Source of the DNA: Amycolatopsis pretoriensis | GTDB lineage: Bacteria; Actinomycetota; Actinomycetes; Mycobacteriales; Pseudonocardiaceae | Direction: 5' to 3' | Length of the DNA: 64,000 nucleotides | Assembly (NCBI RefSeq): GCF_900107925.1 | Contig: NZ_FNUJ01000005.1 | Span: forward strand, 558,001 to 622,000 | Shown here: piece by piece, positions 1 to 8,913 of the stretch | Layout of the letters: every line of letters begins with the position of its first letter | Position numbering within the stretch: the first letter of the stretch is position 1 | Notes under the pieces: model-generated | What the model was told of the DNA's origin: nothing | The model's input: the letters and a program-made list of their open reading frames with translations, nothing else | The model's database searches: none | Translations under genes and position numbers: made by a program

Positions 1-197
1 GCGCCGCGGGCCGCGAAGAGGAGAGCGAGACCGTGCCGGTGACCGGTGGCGGTTTCCCGGTCCCGCCGCTGGACCTCAAGGTCCCGCAGACCACCCCGCG
101 TCAGAAGGCCCTGGCCAAGGCCGAGGCGAAGGCGGCCCGCCGCAAGCCGGCGGCCGTCGGTACCGCACAGGAAGGAGCGCAAGATGGGGTTTCTTGA
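1..197 (+). CDS. nuoH: NADH-quinone oxidoreductase subunit H, 3' end (partial)
   Basis: Only the last 64 or so codons are inside the window, read from position 3 to the TGA at 195-197. The visible part is a hydrophilic tail rich in Lys, Arg, Ala and Pro (for example KALAKAEAKAARRKPA). Long charged C-terminal extensions are common on actinobacterial NuoH, but the conserved membrane core lies off the left edge, so the identity rests on position directly before nuoI in a complex I operon. The stop overlaps the start of nuoI by 14 bases, and the nuoI ribosome site lies inside this gene, which implies translational coupling. Confidence 0.75.
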   Translation, partial: AAGREEESETVPVTGGGFPVPPLDLKVPQTTPRQKALAKAEAKAARRKPAAVGTAQEGAQDGVS

Positions 198-708
198 TCC
201 CGTCAAGGGCTTCGGCGTCACCTTCGGGATGATGTTCAAGAAGGTCGCCACCGAGGAGTACCCGGAGGCCGGCGCGCCGGCCGCGCCGCGGTACCACGGC
301 CGGCACCAGCTGAACCGCCACCCGGACGGCCTCGAGAAGTGCGTCGGCTGCGAGCTGTGCGCGTGGGCGTGCCCGGCGGACGCGATCTTCGTCGAGGGCG
401 GTGACAACACCGAGGAGGCCCGGTTCTCGCCGGGCGAGCGGTACGGCGCGGACTACCAGATCAACTACCTGCGCTGCATCGGCTGCGGTCTCTGCATCGA
501 GGCGTGCCCGACGCGGTCGCTGACGATGATCAACTTCTACGAGCTGGCCGACGACGATCGCCAGCGGCTGATCTACACGAAGGAAGACCTGCTCGCCCCG
601 CTGCTGCCCGGCATGGAGCAGCCGCCGCACCCGATGCGGCTGGGCGAGAACGAGCAGGACTACTACGTGAACGGCCCCGAACTGGCTCGCGGGGAGGGCG
701 TCAAGTGA
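184..708 (+). CDS. nuoI: NADH-quinone oxidoreductase subunit I (two 4Fe-4S clusters)
   Basis: A 174-residue ferredoxin-like subunit of respiratory complex I that carries electrons through clusters N6a/N6b on the cytoplasmic face of the membrane. Two complete CxxCxxCxxxCP motifs are visible: Cys 53, 56, 59, 63 (CVGCELCAWACP) and Cys 98, 101, 104, 108 (CIGCGLCIEACP). The ATG at 184 is preceded by a good GGAAGGAG site; an in-frame extension upstream is only the shadow of nuoH. The stop overlaps the GTG of nuoJ (GTGA), so the operon continues without a gap. Length is normal for actinobacteria. Confidence 0.97.
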   Translation: MGFLDPVKGFGVTFGMMFKKVATEEYPEAGAPAAPRYHGRHQLNRHPDGLEKCVGCELCAWACPADAIFVEGGDNTEEARFSPGERYGADYQINYLRCIGCGLCIEACPTRSLTMINFYELADDDRQRLIYTKEDLLAPLLPGMEQPPHPMRLGENEQDYYVNGPELARGEGVK

Positions 709-1583
709 TCGCCGCGCTTCTCGCCCAGGCCCCGACGGGTGCCGCCGCCGGTGTCACGACCGGTGAGGCCATCGCGTTCTGGATCCTCGGCCCGCTCTCG
801 CTGCTCGGCGCGCTCGGCATGATCTTCTCCCGCAACGCCGTGCACTCGGCGCTGTGGCTGGTGCTGACGATGCTGAGCCTGGGCGCGCTGTACATGATCC
901 AGTCGGCGCCGTTCCTGGGCTTCACGCAGATCATCGTCTACACCGGCGCGATCATGATGCTGTTCCTGTTCGTGCTGATGCTGGTCGGCCGCGAAAGCTC
1001 CGACTCCGTCGTCGAAGTCCTCCGTGGACAGCGGCTGGCGGCGACGGTGCTCGGCATCGGGATGGCCGCGCTGCTGGCCACCGGCATCTACCGGGCGCTG
1101 GCGAACGTCACCCCGGCGACACCGCTGGACTCGACGACGTCGGCCGGCGGTGGCCCCAAGGGCCTCGGCAAGCTGATCTTCACCGACTACCTGTTCCCGT
1201 TCGAGCTGACCTCGGCGCTGCTCATCACCGCCGCGGTCGGCGCGATGGTGCTGGCCTTCACCGACCGGCACGGCAAGGGCGGCAAGCAGACGCAGAAGGA
1301 ACTGGTCGTCGCCCGCTTCCGCGGCGAGCACGACCGGCCCTCGCCGCTGCCCGGCCCGGGTGTCTTCGCCACCGCCAACTCGGTCGCGACGCCGGCGCTG
1401 CTGCCGGACGGCTCGGTCGCCCCGGAGTCGCTCTCGGCGATCATCGAGTCCACGTCGGCGATCGAGCTGGCGAAGGAGCGCAAGCTCGTCTCGGACGAGG
1501 GCCCGCACGCGGACGCCCACGCGCTGGTCGGCTCCGACAGTGCTACCCGAAAAGCGTCCGACTCCGAGGGGGAGAAGGCATGA
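705..1583 (+). CDS. nuoJ: NADH-quinone oxidoreductase subunit J
   Basis: A 292-residue membrane subunit of complex I. The first 190 or so residues hold hydrophobic segments, including the conserved stretch LGFTQIIVYTGAIMMLFLF typical of NuoJ/ND6. The region after residue 190 is a hydrophilic extension rich in Ser, Glu and Lys, longer than in E. coli but common in actinobacteria. The start is the GTG that overlaps the nuoI stop by four bases; a longer open frame to the left lies inside nuoI and is not needed. The gene ends in an ATGA overlap with nuoK. Confidence 0.95.
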   Translation: MIAALLAQAPTGAAAGVTTGEAIAFWILGPLSLLGALGMIFSRNAVHSALWLVLTMLSLGALYMIQSAPFLGFTQIIVYTGAIMMLFLFVLMLVGRESSDSVVEVLRGQRLAATVLGIGMAALLATGIYRALANVTPATPLDSTTSAGGGPKGLGKLIFTDYLFPFELTSALLITAAVGAMVLAFTDRHGKGGKQTQKELVVARFRGEHDRPSPLPGPGVFATANSVATPALLPDGSVAPESLSAIIESTSAIELAKERKLVSDEGPHADAHALVGSDSATRKASDSEGEKA

Positions 1584-1879
1584 CCCCGACGTACTACCTG
1601 CTGCTGTCGGCGCTGCTGTTCGCGCTCGGCGCGGTCGGCGTGCTGGTGCGGCGCAACGCGATCGTCGTGTTCATGTGCATCGAGCTGATGCTCAACGCCG
1701 TGAACCTCTCGCTGGTCACGTTCGCCCGGATCAACGGCGGGCTCGACGGCCAGATCATGGCGTTCTTCGTCATGGTCGTCGCGGCCGCCGAGGTCGTGGT
1801 CGGCCTGGCGATCATCATGGCCATCTTCCGCACCCGGCGCTCGGCCTCGGTCGACGACACCAACCTGCTGAAGTACTAG
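1580..1879 (+). CDS. nuoK: NADH-quinone oxidoreductase subunit K
   Basis: A 99-residue protein with three transmembrane segments, the normal size of NuoK/MrpC-like complex I subunits. The second helix carries the conserved Glu in CIELMLNAVNL and the third the Glu in AAAEVVVGLAI, the buried acidic residues of the proton-translocating half-channel. ATG overlaps the nuoJ stop (ATGA). Ten bases separate its stop from the GTG start of nuoL, with an AGGAGA-like site in between. Confidence 0.96.
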   Translation: MTPTYYLLLSALLFALGAVGVLVRRNAIVVFMCIELMLNAVNLSLVTFARINGGLDGQIMAFFVMVVAAAEVVVGLAIIMAIFRTRRSASVDDTNLLKY

Positions 1880-1889
1880 GAGACACCGA

Positions 1890-3791
1890 GTGACCGCATC
1901 ATCGTGGCTGCTGGTGGCCCTCCCTGCCCTCGGCGCCCTGATCCTCCTGTTGGCGGGCAAGCGCGCGAAGGCGTGGGGGCATCTGCTCGGCTGTGCCACC
2001 GTCACCCTGGCTTTCATCTACGGGCTGATCCTGTTCTTCAGCGCGAACACGAGCACGGCGACCGACACCAAGGTCTACTCATGGATCCCGGTCGGTCAGC
2101 TGCAGGTGGACTTCGGGCTGCGGATCGACGCGCTGTCGCTGACGTTCGTGCTGCTCATCACCGGCGTCGGCATGCTGATCCACTACTACTCGATCGGCTA
2201 CATGGCCGACGACGAGGGCCGGTACCGCTTCTTCGCGTACCTGAACCTCTTCGTCGCGTCGATGCTGATCCTGGTGCTGGGCAACAGCTTCGTGACGCTG
2301 TACCTCGGCTGGGAGGGCGTGGGTCTCGCGTCCTACCTGCTCATCGGCTGGTACCAGGGCCGCCCGTCCGCCGCGACCGCGGCGAAAAAGGCGTTCCTGA
2401 TGAACCGCGTCGGTGACGTCGGGCTCGCACTGGCGATCTTCATCATGTTCAAATACGCGGGCTCGACCGGCTACGCGCAGGTCTTCCAGGCGGTCGGCGA
2501 CGGCAAGTTCTCGCCGGCGGCGATCACCGCGATGGCGATCCTGCTCCTGCTGGGCGCCTGCGGTAAGTCCGGCCAGTTCCCGCTGCAGGCCTGGCTCCCG
2601 GACGCGATGGAGGGCCCGACCCCGGTGTCGGCCCTGATCCACGCGGCAACGATGGTCACCGCCGGTGTCTACCTGGTGGCCCGCTCGAAGGACATCTTCA
2701 ACGCCACCGAAGACGGCCGCTTGATCGTCACGCTGGTCGGCACGGTGACGCTGCTGCTCGGGTGCGTCATCGGCTGCGCGTACGACGACATCAAGAAGGT
2801 CCTCGCGTACTCCACGGTCAGCCAGATCGGCTACATGATGCTGGCGGTCGGCCTCGGGCCCATCGCGTACGCGCTGGGCATCATGCACCTGGTCGCGCAC
2901 GGCTTCTTCAAGGCCGGGCTCTTCCTCGGGGCCGGCTCGGTCATGCACGGCATGAACGACGAGGTCGACATGCGGAAGTTCGGCGGCCTGCGCAAGAAGA
3001 TGCCGATCACGTTCATCACCTTCGGCCTCGGTTACCTGGCCCTGATCGGCATCCCGCCGCTGTCGGGCTTCTTCACCAAGGACGCGATCATCGAAGCGGC
3101 GTTCGGCCAGGGCGGCTGGCGCGGCTGGGTGATGGGCGGCGCCGCGCTGCTGGGCGCCGGGCTCACCGCGTTCTACATGACCCGCCTGATGATGATGACG
3201 TTCTTCGGCAAGGAGCGCTGGAAGGACATCAAGTCGTCCGACGGCCGCGACTTCCACCCGCACGAGTCCACGGCGGTCATGTGGGTCCCGATGGCGGTGC
3301 TGGCGGTCGGTTCGGTCGGCGCCGGCGCGTTCTTCGCCCTCGGTGACCGCTTCGCCCACTGGCTGACCCCGTCGGTCGGCGAGCTGGAAGAGGCGCACAA
3401 CTCGCCGCTCGATGCCTCGGTGATTTCGATCGGCGCGATCGTGTTCTCCCTGCTCGGTGTGGCGATCGCGTACCTGATCTTCCGCCGTGACGTCCCGGTC
3501 GAGCAGCCGCAGCGGGTCTCGTTCGTCACCCGCGCGGCCCGCAAGGACCTCTACGGCAACGCCCTCAACGAGACGCTGGTCGCCCGCCCGGGCACCTGGC
3601 TCGCGCGGGCGCTGGTGTTCGTCGACAACCGCGGCGTCGACGGCGCGGTCAACGGCCTCGCCGCCGGGCTCGGCGGCGGCTCCGGCCGGCTCCGGCGGCT
3701 GCAGACCGGGTTCGTCCGGTCCTACGCGCTGTCGATGCTGGGCGGCACGTTCCTGCTTCTGGCGGCTCTCCTGCTGGTGAGGTTCTCCTGA
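1890..3791 (+). CDS. nuoL: NADH-quinone oxidoreductase subunit L (antiporter-like)
   Basis: A 633-residue polytopic membrane protein, the distal antiporter-like proton-pumping subunit of complex I. Family signatures include GWEGVGLASYLLIGWY, the segment LPDAMEGPTPVSALIHAATM with the conserved Lys/His neighbourhood, and HLVAHGFFKAGLFLGAGS. Around 15 hydrophobic segments are followed by a C-terminal extension that includes the long lateral-helix region. The start is a GTG soon after nuoK. Its TGA shares one base with the ATG of nuoM (TGATG). Confidence 0.97.
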   Translation: MTASSWLLVALPALGALILLLAGKRAKAWGHLLGCATVTLAFIYGLILFFSANTSTATDTKVYSWIPVGQLQVDFGLRIDALSLTFVLLITGVGMLIHYYSIGYMADDEGRYRFFAYLNLFVASMLILVLGNSFVTLYLGWEGVGLASYLLIGWYQGRPSAATAAKKAFLMNRVGDVGLALAIFIMFKYAGSTGYAQVFQAVGDGKFSPAAITAMAILLLLGACGKSGQFPLQAWLPDAMEGPTPVSALIHAATMVTAGVYLVARSKDIFNATEDGRLIVTLVGTVTLLLGCVIGCAYDDIKKVLAYSTVSQIGYMMLAVGLGPIAYALGIMHLVAHGFFKAGLFLGAGSVMHGMNDEVDMRKFGGLRKKMPITFITFGLGYLALIGIPPLSGFFTKDAIIEAAFGQGGWRGWVMGGAALLGAGLTAFYMTRLMMMTFFGKERWKDIKSSDGRDFHPHESTAVMWVPMAVLAVGSVGAGAFFALGDRFAHWLTPSVGELEEAHNSPLDASVISIGAIVFSLLGVAIAYLIFRRDVPVEQPQRVSFVTRAARKDLYGNALNETLVARPGTWLARALVFVDNRGVDGAVNGLAAGLGGGSGRLRRLQTGFVRSYALSMLGGTFLLLAALLLVRFS

Positions 3792-5341
3792 TGACCTGGT
3801 TGCTCATCCTCATCCTGGTGCCGCTGGCCGGCTCCCTGGTGCTGGCGTTCCTCAAGGGGAACGACCGCGCCGCGGTGCTGGCCGCGCTGGGGTTCTCGCT
3901 CCTCGAGTTCGTGCTGGTCATCCCGACCTGGCTCAGCTACTCGCCTTCGGGCGCACGGCTGCAGATGACGTCGAGCTTCGACTGGATCCCGAGCTTCGGG
4001 GTGCACATCGCGTTCGGCACCGACGGCATCTCGCTGATCATGATCGCGGTGATCGCGCTGCTGGTGCCGATCGTCGTCGGCGGGCTCGGCACGCTCGACA
4101 AGCTGCCGCCGGGCCGCAGCGCGGGCGGGTTCCTCTCGCTGATCCTGCTGCAGGAGGCCCTCACGATCGGCGTGTTCGCCGCGACCGACGTCTTCCTGTT
4201 CTACGTGCTGTTCGAGATCATGCTGATCCCGATGTACTTCCTGATCGGCGGCTACGGCGGCGCGAACCGGCAGTACGCGGCGGTGAAGTTCTTCCTCTAC
4301 TCGTTCCTCGGCGGCCTGATCATGCTGGCGTCGGCGATCGGGGCGTACTCGCTGGCGTCGGACAAGCTCGGCCACGGCACGTTCGACTGGGCCACGCTGG
4401 TGACGGTCGTCCGCGACGCGCCGCTGTCCACGCAGATCTGGCTGTTCCTCGGGTTCTTCCTGGCGTTCGCGATCAAGGCGCCGCTCGTGCCGTTCCACAC
4501 CTGGCTGCCGGACGCGGCGGGGGAGGCGCCGATCGGCGTCGCCGTCCTGCTGGTCGGCGTGCTGGACAAGGTCGGCACGTTCGGCTTCCTGCGCTACTGC
4601 CTGCCGATGTTCCCGGCCGCGAGCAAGACCCTGGCGCCGCTGGTGCTGGTGCTCTCGGTGATCGGTGTCCTTTACGGATCGATCCTCGCGGCGGGTCAGC
4701 GGGACATGAAGCGGTTCATCGCGTACGTGTCCATCGCGCACTTCGGGTTCATCTCGCTCGGCATCTTCGCGTTCAACGAGCAGGCGATGGTCGGCTCGGC
4801 GACGTACATGCTGAACCACAGCATCGCGACCGGCATGCTGATCGTGGTGATCGGCCTGGTGATCGCGCGCGGCGGGTCGTCCCGCATTTCGGACTACGGC
4901 GGCATGGCCAAGGTGACCCCGTTGCTGGCCGGGCTGTTCCTGCTCGCGGGTCTGTCCACGTTGTCCTTGCCGGGCACCAACTCGTTCGTCTCCGAGTTCC
5001 TGGTGCTGATCGGGGCGTTCGTGGACCAGCCGGTGTACACGATCCTCGCCACGGTGGGCATGGTCCTGGCCGCGGCGTACGTGCTTTGGCTCTACCAGCG
5101 CGTCATGCAGGGCCCGGTCCGCGGTGACGCCCTGATCGGCGTCGGCGGCGGTCCCGGCACCGCCATGGCACCTGAATTGGGCGCCAAGAAGGCCATCACG
5201 GACCTGAACGGCCGCGAGATCGCGATCCTGGCGCCGCTGGTCGTGCTGGTCCTCTTCCTCGGCTTCTACCCGAAGCCGGTGCTCGACACAGTCACCCCGA
5301 CGGTGCAGCAGACGCTGTCCGCGGTCCAGGGAGGCAAGTAA
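3791..5341 (+). CDS. nuoM: NADH-quinone oxidoreductase subunit M (antiporter-like)
   Basis: A 516-residue polytopic subunit of complex I, related to Mrp antiporters. Visible hallmarks are FYVLFEIMLIPMYFLIG with the essential Glu, IKAPLVPFHTWLPDAAGEAP, and DMKRFIAYVSIAHFGF. Length and helix pattern are those of NuoM. Overlap with nuoL by one base and a 2-base gap before nuoN show continuous translation along the operon. Confidence 0.97.
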   Translation: MTWLLILILVPLAGSLVLAFLKGNDRAAVLAALGFSLLEFVLVIPTWLSYSPSGARLQMTSSFDWIPSFGVHIAFGTDGISLIMIAVIALLVPIVVGGLGTLDKLPPGRSAGGFLSLILLQEALTIGVFAATDVFLFYVLFEIMLIPMYFLIGGYGGANRQYAAVKFFLYSFLGGLIMLASAIGAYSLASDKLGHGTFDWATLVTVVRDAPLSTQIWLFLGFFLAFAIKAPLVPFHTWLPDAAGEAPIGVAVLLVGVLDKVGTFGFLRYCLPMFPAASKTLAPLVLVLSVIGVLYGSILAAGQRDMKRFIAYVSIAHFGFISLGIFAFNEQAMVGSATYMLNHSIATGMLIVVIGLVIARGGSSRISDYGGMAKVTPLLAGLFLLAGLSTLSLPGTNSFVSEFLVLIGAFVDQPVYTILATVGMVLAAAYVLWLYQRVMQGPVRGDALIGVGGGPGTAMAPELGAKKAITDLNGREIAILAPLVVLVLFLGFYPKPVLDTVTPTVQQTLSAVQGGK

Positions 5342-5343
5342 CC

Positions 5344-6915
5344 GTGCTCGACATCCTCCTGACCCAGGCGCCGGAGCCGCCGATCGCGACGCCGTCGGTG
5401 GACTACCCGGCGGTCCTGCCGATGCTGATCGTCTTCGGCGCGGCGTGCGTCAGCGTGCTGGTCGAGGCGTTCGCGTCGAAGCGCTCGCGGTTCGGCCTGC
5501 AGGTCGGGCTGAGCCTGCTGGCGATCATCGCGGCCGGGGTCAGCCTGATCCTGTACGCCACGGGCAGCGCGCCCGCGGGCGGCGTCAAGACGTTCAGCGG
5601 AGCGATCTCGATCGACAAGCCGGCGCTGTTCCTCTGGGGCACGCTGCTGGCGCTGGCGGTCGGCGCGGTGCTGCTCATTTCGGACCGCGTGGTCGAGCCG
5701 GGCGGCGCACTGGTCGCGCAGGCCGGCATCCGCCCGGGCACGGTCCAGGACCGCGCCCAGACGGCGACGGTCATGCAGACCGAGGTGTTCCCGCTGACGC
5801 TGTTCGCGCTCGGCGGCATGATGGCGTTCTGCGCGGCGAACGACCTGCTGACGATGTTCATCGCGCTGGAAGTGCTGTCGCTGCCGCTGTACCTGATGTG
5901 CGGCCTCGCACGGCGTCGCCGGCTCCTGTCGCAGGAAGCGGCGGTCAAGTACTTCCTGCTGGGCGCGTTCTCCTCGGCGTTCTTCCTGTACGGGCTGGCG
6001 CTGCTGTACGGCTACGCGAACTCGGTGAAGCTGGCCGACATCGCGGCCGCGGCGGCGGGTTCGGACCGTTCGGACACGCTCCTGTTCGCGGGCTTGGGTC
6101 TCTTGGTGGTCGGCCTGCTGTTCAAGGGGTCGGTCGGCCCGTTCCACACGTGGACCCCGGACGTCTACCAGGGCGCCCCGACCCCGGTGACGGCGTTCAT
6201 GGCGGCGTGCACGAAGGTCGCGGCGTTCGGTGGGATCCTGCGGGTGCTGTCCGTGGCGTTCGGCTCAACTTCGTGGGAGTGGCGCGGAGTCCTGTGGGGC
6301 GTGGCGATCATTTCGATGGTGATCGGCGCGGTGCTGGGCCTGACCCAGACGGACGTCAAGCGCATGATCGCATACTCGTCCATCGCGCACGCGGGCTTTT
6401 TGCTGATCGGCGCGATCGCGATCACCAAGGACGGACTGTCGAGCACGCTGTTCTACCTGCTGGCGTACGGCTTCACGACGCTGGCGGCGTTCGGCGTGAT
6501 CAGCCTGGTCCGCGATTCCTCCGGTGAGGCAACGCATCTGTCGGCTTGGGCGGGTCTCGCGAAGCGCTCGCCTTTGGTGGCCGGTGTCTTCACGTTCTTG
6601 TTGCTGGCACTCGCCGGTATCCCGTTGACATCCGGTTTCGTCGGGAAGTTCGTGGTGTTCTCGGCGGCGCTGTCGGACGGAATGGCGCCTTTGGTGGTGA
6701 TCGCGCTGGTGTTCAGCGCGGTGGCGGCGTTCTTCTACCTGCGGGTGATCGTGTTGATGTACTTCTCCGAGCCGGCGGCGGACGGGCCCTCGGTTTCGGT
6801 CCCGGGCTTCGGCACGGGAACGGCGATCTTCCTGGGCACGGCGGTGACGCTGGTGCTGGGCTTGGTCCCGGCGTTCGCGTTGGGCTGGGCCGGGGCGGGC
6901 GGTTTCGCTTCCTGA
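5344..6915 (+). CDS. nuoN: NADH-quinone oxidoreductase subunit N (antiporter-like)
   Basis: A 523-residue polytopic membrane subunit, the third antiporter-like proton channel of complex I. Diagnostic segments are ALEVLSLPLYLMCGL (with the conserved Glu), GSVGPFHTWTPDVYQGAPTP and TDVKRMIAYSSIAHAGF. It starts at a GTG two bases after nuoM and is the last gene of the operon. A strong hairpin follows 17 bases after the stop. The last third of the gene has a looser, less GC-extreme codon choice than the rest, but the frame is unbroken. Confidence 0.97.
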   Translation: MLDILLTQAPEPPIATPSVDYPAVLPMLIVFGAACVSVLVEAFASKRSRFGLQVGLSLLAIIAAGVSLILYATGSAPAGGVKTFSGAISIDKPALFLWGTLLALAVGAVLLISDRVVEPGGALVAQAGIRPGTVQDRAQTATVMQTEVFPLTLFALGGMMAFCAANDLLTMFIALEVLSLPLYLMCGLARRRRLLSQEAAVKYFLLGAFSSAFFLYGLALLYGYANSVKLADIAAAAAGSDRSDTLLFAGLGLLVVGLLFKGSVGPFHTWTPDVYQGAPTPVTAFMAACTKVAAFGGILRVLSVAFGSTSWEWRGVLWGVAIISMVIGAVLGLTQTDVKRMIAYSSIAHAGFLLIGAIAITKDGLSSTLFYLLAYGFTTLAAFGVISLVRDSSGEATHLSAWAGLAKRSPLVAGVFTFLLLALAGIPLTSGFVGKFVVFSAALSDGMAPLVVIALVFSAVAAFFYLRVIVLMYFSEPAADGPSVSVPGFGTGTAIFLGTAVTLVLGLVPAFALGWAGAGGFAS

Positions 6916-6932
6916 GTTTGTTTCTCTTCGGG

Positions 6933-6962
6933 CCGCCACTCCCTTTTATTGGGGAGTGGCGG
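6933..6962. terminator. Bidirectional terminator between nuoN and the ESX cassette
   Basis: CCGCCACTCCC (6933-6943) pairs with GGGGAGTGGCGG (6951-6962) around an AT-only loop (6944-6950). It lies between convergent transcription units. The right arm doubles as the last codons of the minus-strand espG-like gene, and that gene's TAA stop sits in the loop. Confidence 0.85.
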
Positions 6963-7611
6963 CTTTCAGTTTCTGGCTGAGTTGTGCTTTTTCCCCGGGC
7001 ACGACGCTGATGTAGCCGTTTTGAAGTGCGATCCCGACACGTCCTTCGTCGAGGTCGAGGTAGCTGACGGTGTGGTCGTCACCGTAGAGCTGCCCCAGGC
7101 CTTGGTGTGCTTGCTGGAAGAAAGCGTCGAGTTCCTGCGCTTCCCGGCTGCGCGCGGGGGCGTCGTCGAAGACGTCACTGACTATTTGGGGCCCTTTGAA
7201 GTCCTCTTGGGACAGGGTGAAGGGCTTGATCTTCGCGGGGCGGTACGGGGGCAGGTTGGCCACGAGGGCGTCGGCGGGATGGGCGTCGTGGCTCTCGAGT
7301 GTGACGCGATCACCTCGGCAGACGACGGTCACCCCGGTTGTCGCGAGGACGCCGATTTGGCCGGTTTCGTCGCGTGCGTAGGCGTAGAACTTTGGGTTAT
7401 CGATTCGTTGGAGGACGTCTTCGAATTCAGGGGTGAAGCCGTCGCCTTGGGTGAAGCCGTATTCGCTGAGCTCTTCGAAGGCCACGCGGTCGACTCGCGT
7501 TTTCGCCGAGGGAGGGACGTACCTGAGCCCGCCGGCGAGAACGGGGTGAGGGTCACCGCAGCCGACGTCGCGCATGGCGGTGAGCAGGGTGGTGAGCGAG
7601 AGGTCGGCCAT
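6946..7611 (-). CDS. EspG-family ESX secretion-associated protein
   Basis: A 221-residue soluble protein whose sequence pattern (N-terminal MADLSLTTLLTAMRDVG, central beta-rich region, helical C-terminal third) fits the EspG family of cytosolic chaperones that bind PE/PPE-type substrates and deliver them to ESX (type VII) secretion systems. I assign it from overall resemblance plus context: it is the last gene of a minus-strand unit that also encodes a PPE-like protein, a DUF3558 lipoprotein and a WXG-like protein, an arrangement found repeatedly in Pseudonocardiaceae. Three bases separate it from the PPE-like gene. No ESX core component (EccC, MycP) is in the window, so the partner system must be elsewhere. 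Confidence 0.75.
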   Translation of the reverse strand: MADLSLTTLLTAMRDVGCGDPHPVLAGGLRYVPPSAKTRVDRVAFEELSEYGFTQGDGFTPEFEDVLQRIDNPKFYAYARDETGQIGVLATTGVTVVCRGDRVTLESHDAHPADALVANLPPYRPAKIKPFTLSQEDFKGPQIVSDVFDDAPARSREAQELDAFFQQAHQGLGQLYGDDHTVSYLDLDEGRVGIALQNGYISVVPGEKAQLSQKLKAATPQ

Positions 7612-7614
7612 CGG

Positions 7615-8913
7615 TTATTTCTTTTCCCCGATCACCGGCGGCATCGGCTTTTCGATGAAGCCGCCGAAGGTTTCGTCAGGGTCGGGGTTTTGGAGGTAGG
7701 GGGCCTTTTTCTTCTCGCGGTCTTCTTCCTTGCCACGTCCTCCGCCCATCGCGCCGCCCATGGGGATGCCGTTGGCACCACGCGCCCCCGTGGCACCGCG
7801 GGTCGGGCCACTGTTGAGCCGTTCATCTGGAAGCCGGGCGCCGGTGTTGGCGCCTGGGCCGCGTTGGCCGGTTCCCGGGTTTGTCCCGGTGCCGCGTGGG
7901 CCTGGCGTTCCTGGTCCCGTGCCGGGGACTGTTCCTCGTCCTGTGCCGGGCGTTGTTCCGGTTCCGGGTGCTGTTCCCGTGCGTGGCCGGTAGCCGGTGT
8001 TGCTTCCGTAGCCGTCGTTGCCGAATCCTCCGGTGTAGCCACCGCCGCCGGGCCCGAAGGAGTAGTCGTCCCCAAGGTTGCTGACGGGCTGCCCAGTGGG
8101 CCCGAACTGGTACCCACCCTGAGCAGCGGCGGGAGGCATGACGGGCTTGGGGACGTAGCTGTTGGCGTGAGTGTTGTCGGTGCCAGGCTGGTGGACCTGG
8201 TTGTGGAACTGGTTCTGAGTTTGGTTCGTGTACTGGTCCTGCCCCGGTCGTTGTCCAGGTTGGACGGTCTGCCGGTTCTGCTGAGAGGGAACGACCGGCT
8301 GCTTGGGGTTCCTGGCCCACTCACCGGTATCGGTAGGCCCAGCGGTCTTACTCGGCGTGCTGTCCCGGGGAGCGGTCATGGAGACAGGGGCACCAGAGTC
8401 GGCAAGCTGGGCATACTGGGCGGGCATCTGCACGCCATTGGTGGTGCTGGCGGAGTGGTAGGCGCCGAAGGCTTCGATGTTGGCTTGGCTATCGGCCTGC
8501 CAGCCGGCAACTTTGGTGGCGTAGGAGCCAGCGCCTTCCCCGGTGAAGATGTGAAGAATGTCCCGAGCGGTGATCTGCGGCGGCGCAGGGGCAACGGCCT
8601 TGACGGAGTTCTTGGCGGTCCCGAAGGCATCCATTTGAGAGCCAACAGCGGTCTGAGCGGTCTTGAGATGAACAGCATCATCAGCAGCGGCTCGAACAAG
8701 GGGAAGCGTGGCATCAGCAGCAGCCTCCCCAGCGCCGCCTTGCCACCCGGAGAGAGTCTTGGTCCGGAGGGCACTGATCCGCTGAGCCCGCTCAACCATC
8801 CGACTGGTCAGATTCCTGGCGCTGACTTCAGCGTCTGACAAGGAATCGGTGCCTTCACCACCGGTGATCTGTTCGTAGATCTGGGCTGCAGTCAAAGGGC
8901 CTTCGGTAACCAT
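7615..8913 (-). CDS. PPE-like ESX substrate with Gly/Pro-rich tail
   Basis: 432 residues. The N-terminal 180 or so are helical and Ala/Gln-rich, with a WQGGAGEAA segment that resembles the W-x-G turn of WXG/PPE helical hairpins. The rest is a low-complexity tail rich in Gly, Pro, Thr and Gln, containing repeated PGTG units (TGTAPGTGTTPGTGRGTVPG). The start is the ATG that shares one base with the upstream DUF3558 stop (TGATG); an open frame further upstream merely runs antisense-in-frame through the neighbour. Likely secreted by an ESX system with the downstream EspG-like chaperone. Function unknown; could equally be called a hypothetical PPE-domain protein. Confidence 0.75.
   Translation of the reverse strand: MVTEGPLTAAQIYEQITGGEGTDSLSDAEVSARNLTSRMVERAQRISALRTKTLSGWQGGAGEAAADATLPLVRAAADDAVHLKTAQTAVGSQMDAFGTAKNSVKAVAPAPPQITARDILHIFTGEGAGSYATKVAGWQADSQANIEAFGAYHSASTTNGVQMPAQYAQLADSGAPVSMTAPRDSTPSKTAGPTDTGEWARNPKQPVVPSQQNRQTVQPGQRPGQDQYTNQTQNQFHNQVHQPGTDNTHANSYVPKPVMPPAAAQGGYQFGPTGQPVSNLGDDYSFGPGGGGYTGGFGNDGYGSNTGYRPRTGTAPGTGTTPGTGRGTVPGTGPGTPGPRGTGTNPGTGQRGPGANTGARLPDERLNSGPTRGATGARGANGIPMGGAMGGGRGKEEDREKKKAPYLQNPDPDETFGGFIEKPMPPVIGEKK

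Noticed and set aside
7840..8000. Short PGTG-coding repeats as a possible CRISPR or tandem array
   Set aside because: They are degenerate codon repeats within the Gly/Pro-rich tail of one protein, with no spacer structure.
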